The notes under the pieces: model-generated
Told to the model about the DNA's origin: nothing
Databases searched by the model: none
What the model saw: only the letters and a program-made list of their open reading frames with translations
Shown here: piece by piece, positions 1 to 11,338 of the stretch
Numbering within the stretch: position 1 is the first letter of the stretch
Layout: the number at the start of each line of letters is the position of its first letter
NCBI RefSeq assembly: GCF_000003855.2
Contig: NW_003101643.1
Location: 62,001-126,000 of the forward strand
Reading direction: 5' to 3'
Source of the DNA: Blastomyces gilchristii SLH14081
Lineage: Eukaryota; Ascomycota; Eurotiomycetes; Onygenales; Ajellomycetaceae
Length of the DNA: 64,000 bases
Made by a program: the position numbers and the translations under genes

Positions 1-1516
1 CTGGCCAAACACCGTTTCTCCCTTGTAGTTAACATCACGCCCTCTAATCCCTCTTCCTCCTTTTCTGCTTCCTCCAATGCAACAGGGAACTTCCATGTAA
101 ATGATTCCTTCCGCGTTACGGTCGCCCGGAACACAACTCCAATGACCCGTGTCAAGTTTTGAAATAACGAATTGCACATATTACAAGCCCCGTGACTAGT
201 GCCAATAAACCGGAGGGGGGTTATATAATATTGGTAATTTTGGTGGCTCGAGGTTTCAGTGACACCATTCCTGATACGCTGGAGGAGCAAGTGGAGGACA
301 ATAGAGCATTCTGGATGGGCTCGTTGTCGGATTTCGGGGTCGTTGTTATCACCGCATTCTCTGGTAAAATAGTGAAGCCTCATGGACCTGCTCCTTGGGA
401 CCTTCAGCGCTTGGAGCATCTTTCGAACGATTATGGTCCAGCCAGCGGATGAACTTGGTATGTTCAAGGGCCGCTCAAGGGTTCGGACGTCGTTCACCCG
501 TAGTGTTTTTCCCCCGAAAAACATGCCACGATCAGGGACGTATCTCGCACTGTCGACTAAGGACTGGATGGCGTCGGATATAGAAACGATATCCATGATA
601 TACGAATATATATCGAAACCTATTCCTTCTACAGTTAGAATTTCCAGTTGGTAGAATGGACATGACATAGAGGCTAGCTCACATCATTAGGAGACCGAGA
701 ATACAAATGATATATCACGTCAAGGTAGTTGACGAACACGGTAAACGTACCTAAAATTTCGTGGAGATATTTTAATTCACATCGCATGTCATAATCTCCA
801 GCAAGTAATTTAAAGGTATTCCGCATTACCTTCATAGCACAGAGAAACAGCGACAACACCCGATTCCTCTTGAGAATCTCTTTCCCATGGACTATGACAT
901 TGACGATTATCCACCGTAGGAGGGCCCTTATGGTGAGCAAGGAATCTCTCGACTTGTATTCCTTGGTACTGACAACTTCCTGAGTAGCACTGTAGAACTC
1001 CTGGAAAAGATTATGGCCTGTATCCAGTGGCTCGAGAATTTTCTGAGTAAAATTGTCATAAGTAAACATATAGACAGCGTGATAGACATTTCTGATTCGT
1101 TTCTGTAATGTATTAAGCTTATTTTGTTCCCGCATTCTTATGAGATAGCCCAAAAATACGCCATCCCTCTGCCGAATCCGCAGGTCATGTTTGTGCTGTG
1201 CAACAGCCACTCCTTGGAGTTTGTGGAATAAACCTTGCAAATAATCTAGTGTCTCTTTTGGTATCGATTTGTCTGACGCAATGGATAAAATGATTTCATT
1301 ACGCGGTTTGTCAATTTGCATAGCGCACGCCGTTGTCTCCCCTGTCGCTCGAGATAAAAGTATTTTTGCTATGGCATCTAATGGAGGAGTAGTGCGAGGG
1401 GAGTGGAGTATATCAGTTTTCGTGTCCGCAATACGAGATCGCTCATATACCAGGCCATTTAGGGCCTCAATATCTTCGGGTGAGACTTGAATAGGGCGGT
1501 CATCTTCAAGTTCCAT
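1..1516 (-). CDS. Unknown protein, 3' end outside the window (two exons seen)
   Basis: Exon 1 runs 1516 to 751 and exon 2 runs 628 to the left edge, where it is still open, so the stop lies outside. The 122-nt intron (750-629) has a GTACGT donor, a TCTAAC branch and a TGTAG acceptor, and it joins the frames in phase 1. Without splicing, exon 1 would stop at 674. About 464 residues are visible. The first part is helical and basic with no motif I know. Exon 2 holds a Ser-His-Gly-Ala-Cys-Asn-Met-Cys segment after a GTS, which loosely resembles the zinc-binding SxxCC..C stretch of OTT_1508-like deaminase proteins common in fungi. That family guess is weak. The ATG at 1516 is the first in frame. 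Confidence 0.6.
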
Positions 1517-1875
1517 TTTATAAAAGAGTAAAGATGGTCGAATGCCGATCTATCAAATTAAGGGGAAATGCTTCATTTATCTCCGCTGCGTCCTGAAAGA
1601 ACGATTTGGGACGCGACAAAAAGTCGAGAACAGACACAACCGGCTGCAATGTATTAAAAACAAGCTCTCAAGGTGAGCGATCAACAAGCTATGTTATCAG
1701 ACGTATTGGAGCTGCTTTCTTCGAGTGAAACTAGCTGTAAATAGCGCTGTGCTCTCTATCATTCCGTTCATCTCGTTGGTCGCCCAAGTAGAAGAATATA
1801 ATGACAGCAACTAATAGTTCCACGATGAGAATCGAACGGATCTTTCACTTATCGCTATAGCAGGTCTTTGTCGTA

Positions 1876-3404
1876 TTACTCCAGCTCTTGATTAACAAGA
1901 CCATCAATATCGACTCGCCGATAATATGAAACGTGCTTCAATTCTTCCCAGAACAGAGCCATGCAGTCGTGTGAAATAAGAAAAAGCTGAGCAGGGATGA
2001 ACTTATCTGTTTCAAAAAAAAGTAAACCAAATTAATACGAAGCCACAGGTATAAAGGGATCTAAGAGGGAAACTGCGACTCATTGGACAGGATCAGGGGA
2101 AATAAGAAAGGGTGGATGGCAGCAAAATTCTTCAGAATGGGAAGGAAAGGGGACGGAGGGATCTCACCATCTCTGAAATTTGTCGACGCAATATGGCCCT
2201 GACCTCGCACCACCCGAGCTCCTTTGAAGAGATTTTCATCAGCGATCCGGATTAATCCTCCTGGTCCGATATCCTCTGCCAAAAAGGATATTTGCCCGCG
2301 AGGTACGTTCGGATCACCGGTCAACTTTATGGCTTCTAATCTCCCTCGTGGAACAGGCAGTGACGAACCTGCCGAAGAGGAATATGTGGAGCTTGCCGAA
2401 TCATTCTCAGTATCTGGTTGTTCGTCGTCATGACATTGTGCGAATGGGCCATCCCGCTGCAACACGAGTAAGAATTCGGATCCGTGGCCAGAGTAATCCC
2501 CCACCCAAATACCTTGGTACGGCTTTTCTCGAGTCGGAGTATAGAGCTCAGGCTGCAAAGTTGCATATGTAGATACACCATGTCTGGTATTGTTTACATC
2601 AAAAACAGCCCCGAAATTTCCAAGTTGTGCCCAGCGCCTAACCTGGAAAGCTGACATGCAAAGATTCTCATATCTCTCAGGAACATTTCCTCTCGGTGTG
2701 AACGACAAATTTTGCTGTTCTGAGAGGTCCACGCGCTCATCAGACGGGATAAGCCGCGGCGGCCACACAATCTTTTCAGGGTCGTCCTCATCCTCACGGG
2801 GCATTTTGGCACACAAAATGAAATTGTTAAAAACACGCTGGGCTTCAACAGCCATGGGCATTCGAAGTTCTCCAAAGCGCCAGTTCATGGATGGTGAGGA
2901 TGGTGTGGGCAGATAATTGACCAGTTGCACGACCGGGTCATCCGTCCACAAAGAGACTTGCGGCTTGAACGAGTGTATAAGGACCTCGGTATCATAGGTC
3001 CACGTTTGGAATTGTCGAAAGGTATGTTTGGCAACGACCCGGTAGCCTTCGATCATACCTTTGCGCGAGTTGTATCTCGTCACGATAAGCTTTCCTGTGT
3101 CGATCACGTCGGAGAACCAGATCTTGTTGCGCGCCACGAACCACAACGGGAATTGGGATATGTATAGCTCTCTCCAGGTATTGAATGGAGCAGGTTCACT
3201 AAGGGTATTCGGCAAATTCGAGTTGACGAGGTTCTTCCAGAGGAGATCGTTCTGTGTGTGTTTGGACAGGGGGCGGCAAGTGGAGGATAATGCCGCCAGA
3301 CTAGGGGGTGGAAGAAAAGATAGGATCATGTAAAGAATCTCTGGAGGCATGAGGACTAAGGGAGAGGTGCCCTTCTGGGCTGTGCTCGTGTTGCTGCTGG
3401 TCAT
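1876..3404 (-). CDS. F-box protein with FBXO31-like C-terminal region
   Basis: Probable substrate adaptor of an SCF ubiquitin ligase. Exon 1 is 3404-2168, the intron 2167-2007 (GTGAGA donor, ACAG acceptor) and exon 2 2006-1876, giving 455 residues. Reading through the donor instead gives a low-complexity tail of about 35 residues ending at 2061. The spliced exon instead encodes a well-behaved end (DDKFIPAQLFLISHDCMALF, then a stop at 1876-1878), so I prefer the spliced model. The F-box is at about residues 19-60 (LMPPEILYMILSFLPPPSLA, then LWKNLV). A conserved GIWVGDYSGHGSEFLL block near residue 296 resembles the G-W-G-Y-G-HG signature of FBXO31-type proteins; its substrate is unknown. Upstream lies a 0.66-kb gap to the next gene, transcribed in the same direction. 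Confidence 0.85.
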
Positions 3405-4070
3405 TGCTGCACTTATATGGGCTTTGAAGCAGTGTCAGATATCGAGGGGAAATCTTGGGAAGGCTCTGACTGCTCAACACCGGGCCATCTTGTCATCGTA
3501 GAAAACGTTATAGCTACCAGCTATAAGAGAAGTAGCTGGTCTATCATCTGGTGTTGTAGGAATTACTGAGGTAGCAGTGGTATGTATTGAACTTGACAAG
3601 ATGGCAAGTGTGTTGTCGCCTCGACTTGGATGGTGGGTGTTGCTTGCTGATGACATCACCGAACATCGGCACAACAGTCGCTGAGGGACGAAACCGAACT
3701 AAGGCAAGCAATAATTTTTGCTGCTGCGGAATCTTATTTCCCTATCTCTGATAATACTCGTTTGAGTCTAGGGGTCTATACATATGGTTAGCCTAACCTA
3801 GGAAAGTCATGATAATAAATGACCTTATTCATTGTTCCCACCAAAAGTCTGGCAATAGCAAAGGTCAATTTCGTCAGTGTACGATATAACCATGTCTATA
3901 CTATCCATCTAATGCGTATATAAATAAGAGACCCCTCCGTGATATTCATAAACCATAACCTCCAACGTTCCAGCATAGATAAAGAAAGCATACACCTCGC
4001 TAAGAGCTCACCAAAATCAAAATGGAACAAATAACTGTATATACAAAACTACCCATCATAAAAGTACCCC
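3405..4070. other. Intergenic spacer, no gene seen
   Basis: This 0.67-kb spacer lies between two minus-strand genes. It contains the F-box promoter side (3405-3700) and the 3' flank of the enoyl-CoA gene. Short open frames here have no recognisable sequence and no splice partners. Confidence 0.6.
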
Positions 4071-5021
4071 TCAGAGCTTCGACGCTTTCCCTCCCTGCGC
4101 CTGCCACTCCTCCACCCGCTTCAATCCCCTCTCCTTCTCCCTCAACTCCTTCTCCGCCTCCCTTCCCGCCTCCGCCGCATCTTCCCCACATCTCTCCAAA
4201 AGCTCATATGTCTCCCTAAACATCTCCCTTCTCAACTGACCAAAAACTCCGGAAACAGGCAACGTTGTCAGCTTCCTCTTCTCAATTAACGCCAGCGCCT
4301 CGTCGAGACCACCAAGGCCATCGACAATGCTATGTTCAAGCGCCTCCTTGCCGCTAAACCGGCATCCCTCTTGTACTATAGTTCGAAATATGGCTGGGTT
4401 TGCAATTTTCTCCCGGAAGATGGAGCACATGGTGGGCTTGAGGGCGGCGCCAAAGTGGACTTCGTTTAGACAGAGGAAGCCACGGGAGGGGTTGAAAATG
4501 CGGTAATCATGGTACATTGCTGTCATGAAACCGCCGGCGAAGGCGTGGCCGTTTATCAATGCAACGGTAGGGAGGGGATAACTGTATTTTCGAGCCGGGG
4601 AGGGTGGGAAGGTGGAGTTAGCCGGGTGTTTCTTTCTTGAAGGAAAGACGTACAAAATAAACCAAAATAAATGGGCATGGGAATGGGAATGGGGAGGGAG
4701 GCTGTAACAATATCAAACTTACGTCAACAGACGCTTGAAAAGAGCAAAGAGGTTGTTTTCGAAGAAACCCTTGGTCGCGAAGGCCTTTTGGAGATCCAGG
4801 CCATTGCTATAGAATTTCTGAATAGCAGAGGTGGTTACTACGACTCCGGGAGGGTATTTGAACTGGATGATATCCAGGGAGAGGAGCATGGCCTGGCAGA
4901 AGTCCTCCGTCACGCGGTTATCCGGCGCAAAATTGAAGGTCAGTAAATACACGGCATCCTGCGGCTGGGTGCATGTGATGACACCCTCCGATTTCTGGAT
5001 GGTGAAGAGGGGAGCTGCCAT
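4071..5021 (-). CDS. Peroxisomal enoyl-CoA isomerase/hydratase (crotonase family)
   Basis: Exon 1 is 5021-4723, the intron 4722-4582 (GTAAGT donor, TACAG acceptor) and exon 2 4581-4071, giving 269 residues, a normal length for delta3,delta2-enoyl-CoA isomerases. The crotonase fold signature GHAFAGGFMTAMYHDYRI is at the exon 2 start and is followed by LNEVHFGAALKP, where the Glu sits at the position of the catalytic acid in ECI-type isomerases. The last three residues are SKL, a canonical PTS1, so peroxisomal import is expected. The likely role is isomerising unsaturated enoyl-CoA during fatty-acid beta-oxidation; hydratase activity cannot be excluded from sequence. The segment before the PTS1 is rich in Glu, Arg and Lys and probably helical. 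Confidence 0.88.
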
Positions 5022-7325
5022 GGTGAACGGGAAGGAGAAATAGAAGGGCGGCGGCCTGGAATGAATCGGCGTTATTCGAGGTTAGATTATTGTAGAGGTG
5101 AATGTCTCGAGAAGATGTTGCGCTTAATTTATAAATCAGTAAAATATCTACGGGCTCTGCGCGCAAGGTTTTCACATGCTAGTTCAGCGAAGAAGAGAAA
5201 TGAATGCAGCTGGCAGCGAAAGAGCTGAAACGTCTTTATATAGAAACCTTGGGTTAGCGGAGCGAGCAGGCTTTGGAAACTTAGGTCGCTTGTTTAGGTA
5301 TACGAATTCCCTTTCAATGCCTTGATTTGATGTCTTATTTGACAAATCGCAGTTCCATCAGGATCGTACTCGCAATGATTAGTTGCGCCCTTCCACAGAG
5401 ATACGAGCTGCGCAAGAGCCTCGGCTCAAATCGAGTCACATGACCTTGTATGCACTCGGCAGGGTTAGTACTGTACATTTTATTGTTGGCCCCGGTTCTA
5501 TTGGGTATACCCGGGGCCATCAGGACAGATATGATATATCGCGATGAATAGTCACCCCGTAGTTAGAGGTTGTGCTGCTGCGTCCCTCGTAGCACTCTCG
5601 GATCCCTTAGTCGTCCCTTGGAAGCCAACATTGGGACGAGGGACTGGGTACGTCTGTGATAAGATTTTTCAGTCAGTGGAGAGTAATCGCGCGAGTTGCT
5701 GGCTTGCTCTCCTACTACTTGGTCATGCCAGGATCATCTACTCCATCCGGCTACCTTTCTGCACTTCAGACCGCGAAGCGAATCCCATCGGCAGGGACGT
5801 ACTATTTCTTGCAATGCCCAGCTATGTTGATCGCCCCAAAGAACTCATTGCATGTCGCTGGCGACCATCAGTGATATCAGGATTTCATTTGCAGTAACCA
5901 CTCCCGGGCCCAAACACTGCTAGAAACTATGATCAGGTTGTTGTGAGCCAGCCCTCTTTCGCTGGAACCCAAAGGTCTGTGAGGGGGAGAACCCGCGGGA
6001 TGCTAGCATAGGGGCGTTGGACAGTGGACACTGGCATGCAGCTTGACATCCGATGCTGCGTACACTTTTCCTTCCCGTCTTCCGGAATCCGAGGTTTTTA
6101 ATCAGGAGAACATCAATTATTTCCAGGGGAAACGACTCTGAGTTTGTGAAATTGAGCGGTCCACTATATAATACGTATCATGTGTGGTCATTTCATAACT
6201 GGATCAATTATATCGTATGTTCCGAAATCGCAATTACCGTTAAGTTGAAGTGAAGAGGATCTAGTATCCCCTCCTTGACTCTTGGGAATAAAGATGATAC
6301 ACGGTTTTCGAAAAAAAAAAAAAAGCACTCGTTCTTTGCTGTTGTGAATAAATACGCGGACCTAGCGCTTGGTTTTCCAGTTCGGGTATGTTGTTTATTT
6401 ACCTTTAGCCTAATCGGGCAATTCTCAACCTCCCGAGGTCAAGAGCTCAACCTTCACGTCGTTGCCAAAAGATAGATATGATATAACAAAAGAGATACGA
6501 AATGCCAGTTTCTTTCTGTTAAAATATGTTTACAAAGAGGAATAAGAATAAGTTTGAGTGCTGCGCATTGACAGCGATTTTCATTCTGCAATAAAGCGTT
6601 CCCCCCACTCCAAGCACGACGCTAAGAATCGCGTCCAGCATTGACCGCCCAACAACCAGACGAAGTGTCTAAATTGTTGGCGCCCAAAGGCCCCTTTCAA
6701 CCAGCCAGTATTATTATTTAGCAAAGGTTAACGCGTCTAGTTTGGGGATTCTTTCACTACTGTTCCCCCCCAGTCCTAAATAGCGGCGTTGTTTTGATTT
6801 TGCCAATTGGACGATCTGCTGTCCGCGCGGAAATATATATGTCTCCTGCACCCCAGGTTTTAACGGGTCTTTTGCCTAAATCATAATTCGCTCAGCTTCC
6901 TTTGTCCAGTCTGGGCGAGAAAATTCATGGGGAAAAAGAGAGTGCATGCATAGTTGTTAGGGAGCTTTTGTTGTGTGAACTACCTGACATTCTACAGGGC
7001 AATTATTACGCGTCACTGTGGTTGAAAGCAAAGGGTGGTGACGGGAGTAAGACTATATATCAATTTCCACTCTTTTGCTGTGGAAATATGAACTAAGAGG
7101 CTGGTGCAGGGAGATTGAGATTCGCATTCCTCTATGATTTTGTTTCTTGGTACATGACCCTAAAGCCTTTTGTCCATGTTCCCGTTTATGAACCCCTCCA
7201 ATTTACTTGCTTTGTTCTCCTAACCAATATCAGATTTACTAATTTCTACAATACCAGACCCAATAAAAAACCATTAAGTGTCACGGAACAGGCGCAGGTG
7301 TCAGTTCCAGTCACGGAAGGGTACC
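5022..7325. other. Intergenic region, no gene recognised
   Basis: About 2.3 kb between divergently transcribed genes. It holds several short open frames (for example 5544-5897 on the plus strand) without recognisable domains, a run of A at about 6310-6324, and pyrimidine-rich sequence. I see nothing I can name. The part just before 7326 is presumably the leader of the coiled-coil gene. Confidence 0.5.
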
Positions 7326-9722
7326 ATGGCCGCTAAAAATAATTGCCCGGCCAGCAGGCGAAATCACAGTCCATATTCTCCAGCACCGGCGGAGAGCAAT
7401 AGCAGGCAGACAGGAAATGCTGCAGGAAGCATTATCTCATCACGACCAGTTCTCATGGAACCGCGAACACCGTCGAGAAAAGCGAAGGTTGCGAAAAGAG
7501 TGCGCTTTTCAGGCCCAGGTCCTCCCGTTGAATCGTTATCCAGTTACATAGATAACAGCCTGTCAACTGGTTTAACCCCAGCGATCAAACGGACGAGGAT
7601 TGAATCTCAGGACTCCCCATCCTCCAGAGAACGTAATGCCAAAAATCTGCGTCGCCGTCGCTCAGAACCCACTCCGCGGGCAGACAATAATGGATTAAAG
7701 TATGAATTGCCGGAGCTGCCATCTGAGACACAAACGTTCCAGTTTTTGCCGTTTAGTGCAATACTTGATCCCAGAGCTAGACGGCGCATTGCGCGGTTTG
7801 GGCTTAGTGAAGAGATGAATTACATTATGCAGAGGAAAAAGGAGGAAGAGAAAGCGGAAAAGGCCAGAGAAGAGGAGCTGATGAACCTGCGCCGAGAATT
7901 AAGCGCCCTAAGAGAAGTGAAAACCGAAGCTCAGGACGACAGCGTACCCCGTACCCCGGAAAGAGTTAGAGAGTTGTCTAGGGCACGACAGAGAATTGAG
8001 GAATTGGAGGCGCTCTTGAGGAGGTATGAGGACTCAGCGCGCGCGGATAGTCCATGGATGTCTCAAACTGCAAACGAGGATGAGGAGATGATATTTATCG
8101 GTGATGACCTGACAACGATGGACAATGAGATGCTCACCACTTCATCAAGTCCCATTCCTCCTTCCCGCTTTACTCCGAGCCACTTACGCACATCCGACGC
8201 GTCGACACAGGTTGCTCTTCAAGACAAAGAGCAGGAGGCAGAGAACAACTCTCTAAATGCGCAACTCCACAATATGAGACAGGAAAAGCGCGCCCTTTTC
8301 AGGGAATGGCGCGCGCTTGTTGGCTCCAATGAAGCGGGTGCAAGGGACCGACCCCCACTTGACAGCGCTCTAGACAGTCCAGCTTCCCCACCACCAAACT
8401 TTTTGCCTCAAATCGCCACTACTTTACGCAAAGCCCTATCTCAAGAATCTCGAGCTATTAAAGCACTGGAAAATGTAGCGAAAGACCTCTCTGGGCACGG
8501 TTTTTATGGTACCAGCGCATCTGAAATACTCGCAAATATGGGTGCCCGATTTCGTCAAGCCAGAATTGCACTCGAACGAGCTGTGCCTGGCGAGACTGCG
8601 AATGGAGATCTAACCAATTGGAAGCAAATTATTGACATGCTTGTCCAGAGAATAAACATCTTGGTCCAGGATCTTGCGTCGACCAAGGAACAAGTTTCTG
8701 GTTGTGAAAATCGAGAAGCAGCGCTGCGAAATCAGTTTAATATGACATTACATCGCTTGGAACAGGCAAGTAAGAAGAACAAGACACTCGAGGAAGCCAG
8801 TGATTCTATGGCAGAAGACCTGATGCACGTTCGGATGAAGATGCAGAAGTTAGAGCAAGACATGAGTGTCTTAGAAACCGACAAGGCCCGCCTCAACAAC
8901 GCAATTGAAAGATATAGAGCTGATCTCAAGATCCTGGAAGAGCTGAATATGAAGCTCGAAGATGATACTATCTCCTCCATGCAAAAAGTCACCGAGCTTG
9001 GACAAGCGAACTCGGCCTTGATGGAGGAAAACGAGCGGTTCAAGCAAAAGATCACTGAGCTCGAACAAAGCGAGGTCGACCAAGGAGCCATCCGTGAAGA
9101 GATGCAGAGGTTACTCGAACAGCGCACAGCAGAGCTAACGTCTCTCGAATCGAAGATCGAACAACTAAAATCCGAACACGACCAAGCCATCACTTCCCAG
9201 TCAAGCAGCCATGAGAAACAAATGGGCGCAATAAACGTCCGTGTTTCGTTGCTCACCAATGCATTGAATGAGGCCCAATCGGAACTACACACCCTACGTG
9301 CGGATAAGACACGCTTGCAGATACGACTAAACTCTCTACAACAGCTATTTTCTCGGGAGACCATTCATGCCGCGAAGGAAAGGGCCAGCGCCACCGTCCA
9401 GGAACTCATGGAATGGGAACGAGGAATGTCCGCTTTATACGCTAGCGGTATTGGTAGCCCGCAGAGTCAGAATGGTGGACAGAAAGATAGTCCTGACGGC
9501 AATGGCTATCGTAGCATCACGAATGATAATAGGGATGGGTTCGCGGCTATTGGGAGCGAACCGATTACACCTTCTTGCGATAGGTATGTGAATGTGGAGA
9601 TCCACCGAGGGAAGAAAAGGAGGAGAAGACGCCCGGATTCTGCGATTCATATTGTAGAAGAAGAGGCGGAGGGGGAAGGTGAGGATGGTTTTGAAGATTC
9701 CGGTATTGCGGACAGGTCATAG
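7326..9722 (+). CDS. Long coiled-coil protein, probably nuclear
   Basis: A single exon of 798 residues if translation starts at the ATG in a strong context (taccATGG) at 7326; the frame is open from 7278, which would add 16 residues. The N-terminus is basic and Ser/Pro-rich with TP sites (PRTPSRKAKVAKRVRFSG), suggesting kinase regulation and a nuclear signal. Heptad-rich coiled coils are seen at about residues 170-245 (RKKEEEKAEKAREEELMNLR) and about 470-690, separated by acidic, Ser-rich linkers. The C-terminus has a KKRRRRRP stretch and an acidic tail. The architecture resembles structural proteins of spindle poles, kinetochores or the nuclear envelope, but no family motif is recognised and no function is assigned. 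Confidence 0.85.
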   Translation: MAAKNNCPASRRNHSPYSPAPAESNSRQTGNAAGSIISSRPVLMEPRTPSRKAKVAKRVRFSGPGPPVESLSSYIDNSLSTGLTPAIKRTRIESQDSPSSRERNAKNLRRRRSEPTPRADNNGLKYELPELPSETQTFQFLPFSAILDPRARRRIARFGLSEEMNYIMQRKKEEEKAEKAREEELMNLRRELSALREVKTEAQDDSVPRTPERVRELSRARQRIEELEALLRRYEDSARADSPWMSQTANEDEEMIFIGDDLTTMDNEMLTTSSSPIPPSRFTPSHLRTSDASTQVALQDKEQEAENNSLNAQLHNMRQEKRALFREWRALVGSNEAGARDRPPLDSALDSPASPPPNFLPQIATTLRKALSQESRAIKALENVAKDLSGHGFYGTSASEILANMGARFRQARIALERAVPGETANGDLTNWKQIIDMLVQRINILVQDLASTKEQVSGCENREAALRNQFNMTLHRLEQASKKNKTLEEASDSMAEDLMHVRMKMQKLEQDMSVLETDKARLNNAIERYRADLKILEELNMKLEDDTISSMQKVTELGQANSALMEENERFKQKITELEQSEVDQGAIREEMQRLLEQRTAELTSLESKIEQLKSEHDQAITSQSSSHEKQMGAINVRVSLLTNALNEAQSELHTLRADKTRLQIRLNSLQQLFSRETIHAAKERASATVQELMEWERGMSALYASGIGSPQSQNGGQKDSPDGNGYRSITNDNRDGFAAIGSEPITPSCDRYVNVEIHRGKKRRRRRPDSAIHIVEEEAEGEGEDGFEDSGIADRS

Positions 9723-10684
9723 TTAAGGGAACATGGTTACACGCTGCACTGTCAGTTCACGTTCCTTTGTTATTTTATTTGATATCTCATTTGTCTTCTT
9801 TTGGGTGTTGGCAGCCATTTCCCCTCTTTCATTATTCCATAATCTACTTTGGTCATCTTGTCATACTATATATGCTGGAATATTTGTATTGGGATTCCTT
9901 ACAATTCTGTGCTTCTTTCTGTTACTTCTGGATATGTACGCAATGTCAGGATATAGATATCGTACAATATAGTAGCCTTCTTTAATTCGCCAGCGTTCCA
10001 GCTGATTATCTCGGGGGTCCATCGTGTCCTTGAATGGCAATAGCAGTAGCAGAGTACAACTTGCGTCAGCGTTCATATAGATGTTCGCCTACTCCATTAA
10101 CTAGAGGCTATGCAGCCTCAGAAGCTAAACCGTCTGCACATCCAAACAGGACAGCGGATCGCTCTACGACGCACCCTTCGCACCTTGAGACAAAAACAAG
10201 ATTTAACACCCGGATCTGTCGTGATCGGTCCAGCCAAACATCTTTTGCTCCCGTGGATGGTTTCAACGTTCAAACCTTCAAATAATGGCAATTTAGGTCT
10301 CAAGCGAGAATGCCATTCTAGATGCGAATAGGAGCAATGCCCATAGAAGCTGGGATATTTTCACCATGATGTTGCGCATTGTTGCTAAAATTTGATGATC
10401 GCCAGTAAACGCAGAAGATAAATGGCTCCCGTCCTGTCTACAATGATGAAATTTGCAGGGTTTATGTGGTCTACACTGTTCAGAAAAATGGGATGCATCA
10501 TATCCCGTTGCAAGTTGTACCGATCCTCAAAATCAAGCCACCTAGTAATTATCCGATGGGTGAACTATAAGGTGAGTTCACATCCTCTTACCAGTTTGTC
10601 GGCTTCTCTTCAGAAGCCATATCAATCCAATCAGTAACCCTTCGAGGAGATAGTGACTAGAAGAATCAGACGGAATCAATAAGC
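9723..10684. other. Intergenic region, no gene recognised
   Basis: About 1 kb of 3' flank of the coiled-coil gene and upstream flank of the GH25 relic. It is AT-rich in the first half. Short open frames on both strands show no domain or splice partner. Confidence 0.5.
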
Positions 10685-11338
10685 CATGAAGCTTACACCC
10701 GTGGCCGGGCATCATCAACGCGACCGTTCAAGGCTTCGATATCTCCAACTGGCAAACATCCGTCCACTTTGCGGGAGCATATGAGTCAGGAGCTCGCTTT
10801 GCTATCATCAAGGCATGTCCACAAACCCCCTAATATTCTCGTGCTCACACGCCAAACCAATAAAATAAAATAATATCCCTCTCTAGGCTATCGAAGGTAC
10901 CCGCTACAAAGACCCGTCCTTCAGCAGCCACTGCACAGGCGCCACAAAGGCTAGCTTTATCCGCGGCGGCTACCACTTCGCGCACCCGGGCTCTACAAAC
11001 GGCGCGGAACAGGCCAACTATTTCCTCGCCCACGGGGGCGGCTGGAGTGATGACGGCATCACGTTGCCGGGCATGCTCGATATCGAAACCAACCCGAACG
11101 GTAACCAGTGCTACGGGCTCAGCGCATCGTCTGGGTCCAGGAATTTGTCGACACGTGCAAGTGCAAGACGGGCCGGTATCCGATGATCTATACGTCGCCG
11201 AGCTGGTTGCAGTCTTGCACGGGAGACAGCAGGCGGTTTGCGAGTATGTACATGTCTACTAATGATGACGCGGTGGGCGGAGAGTCCTGGCACGGCGCCT
11301 GGTGGTTAGGCGCATACGATCTGGCAGTATACAGATAA
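10685..11338 (+). pseudogene. Decayed GH25 (Chalaropsis-type lysozyme) gene
   Basis: The family hydrolyses the MurNAc-GlcNAc bond of peptidoglycan, and fungal members are secreted. Recognisable pieces are VQGFDISNWQ, the GYHFAHPGS segment and the acidic catalytic motif MLDIETNPNG, then TGRYPMIYTSPSW and a shared SCTG. The gene looks broken in three ways. The ATG at 10685 (MKLTPVAG) is out of frame with the first domain segment and the signal-peptide core is missing. After CYGLSA near 11120-11128 the frame changes by one base. The last third, which normally carries the final strands, is replaced by an unrelated short tail ending at 11338. The two main segments are separated by a putative 74-nt GC-AG intron (10813-10886). 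It could still be a functional gene with sequencing errors, but the shortened tail argues for decay. Confidence 0.8.

Noticed and set aside
5544..5897. 117-codon frame as a gene
   Set aside because: No domain, poor start context, no splice partners; probably chance in GC-balanced spacer.
8732..9364. 210-codon antisense open frame opposite the coiled-coil gene
   Set aside because: Ser/Cys-rich shadow of the Glu/Leu/Arg-rich coiled coil; no independent features.
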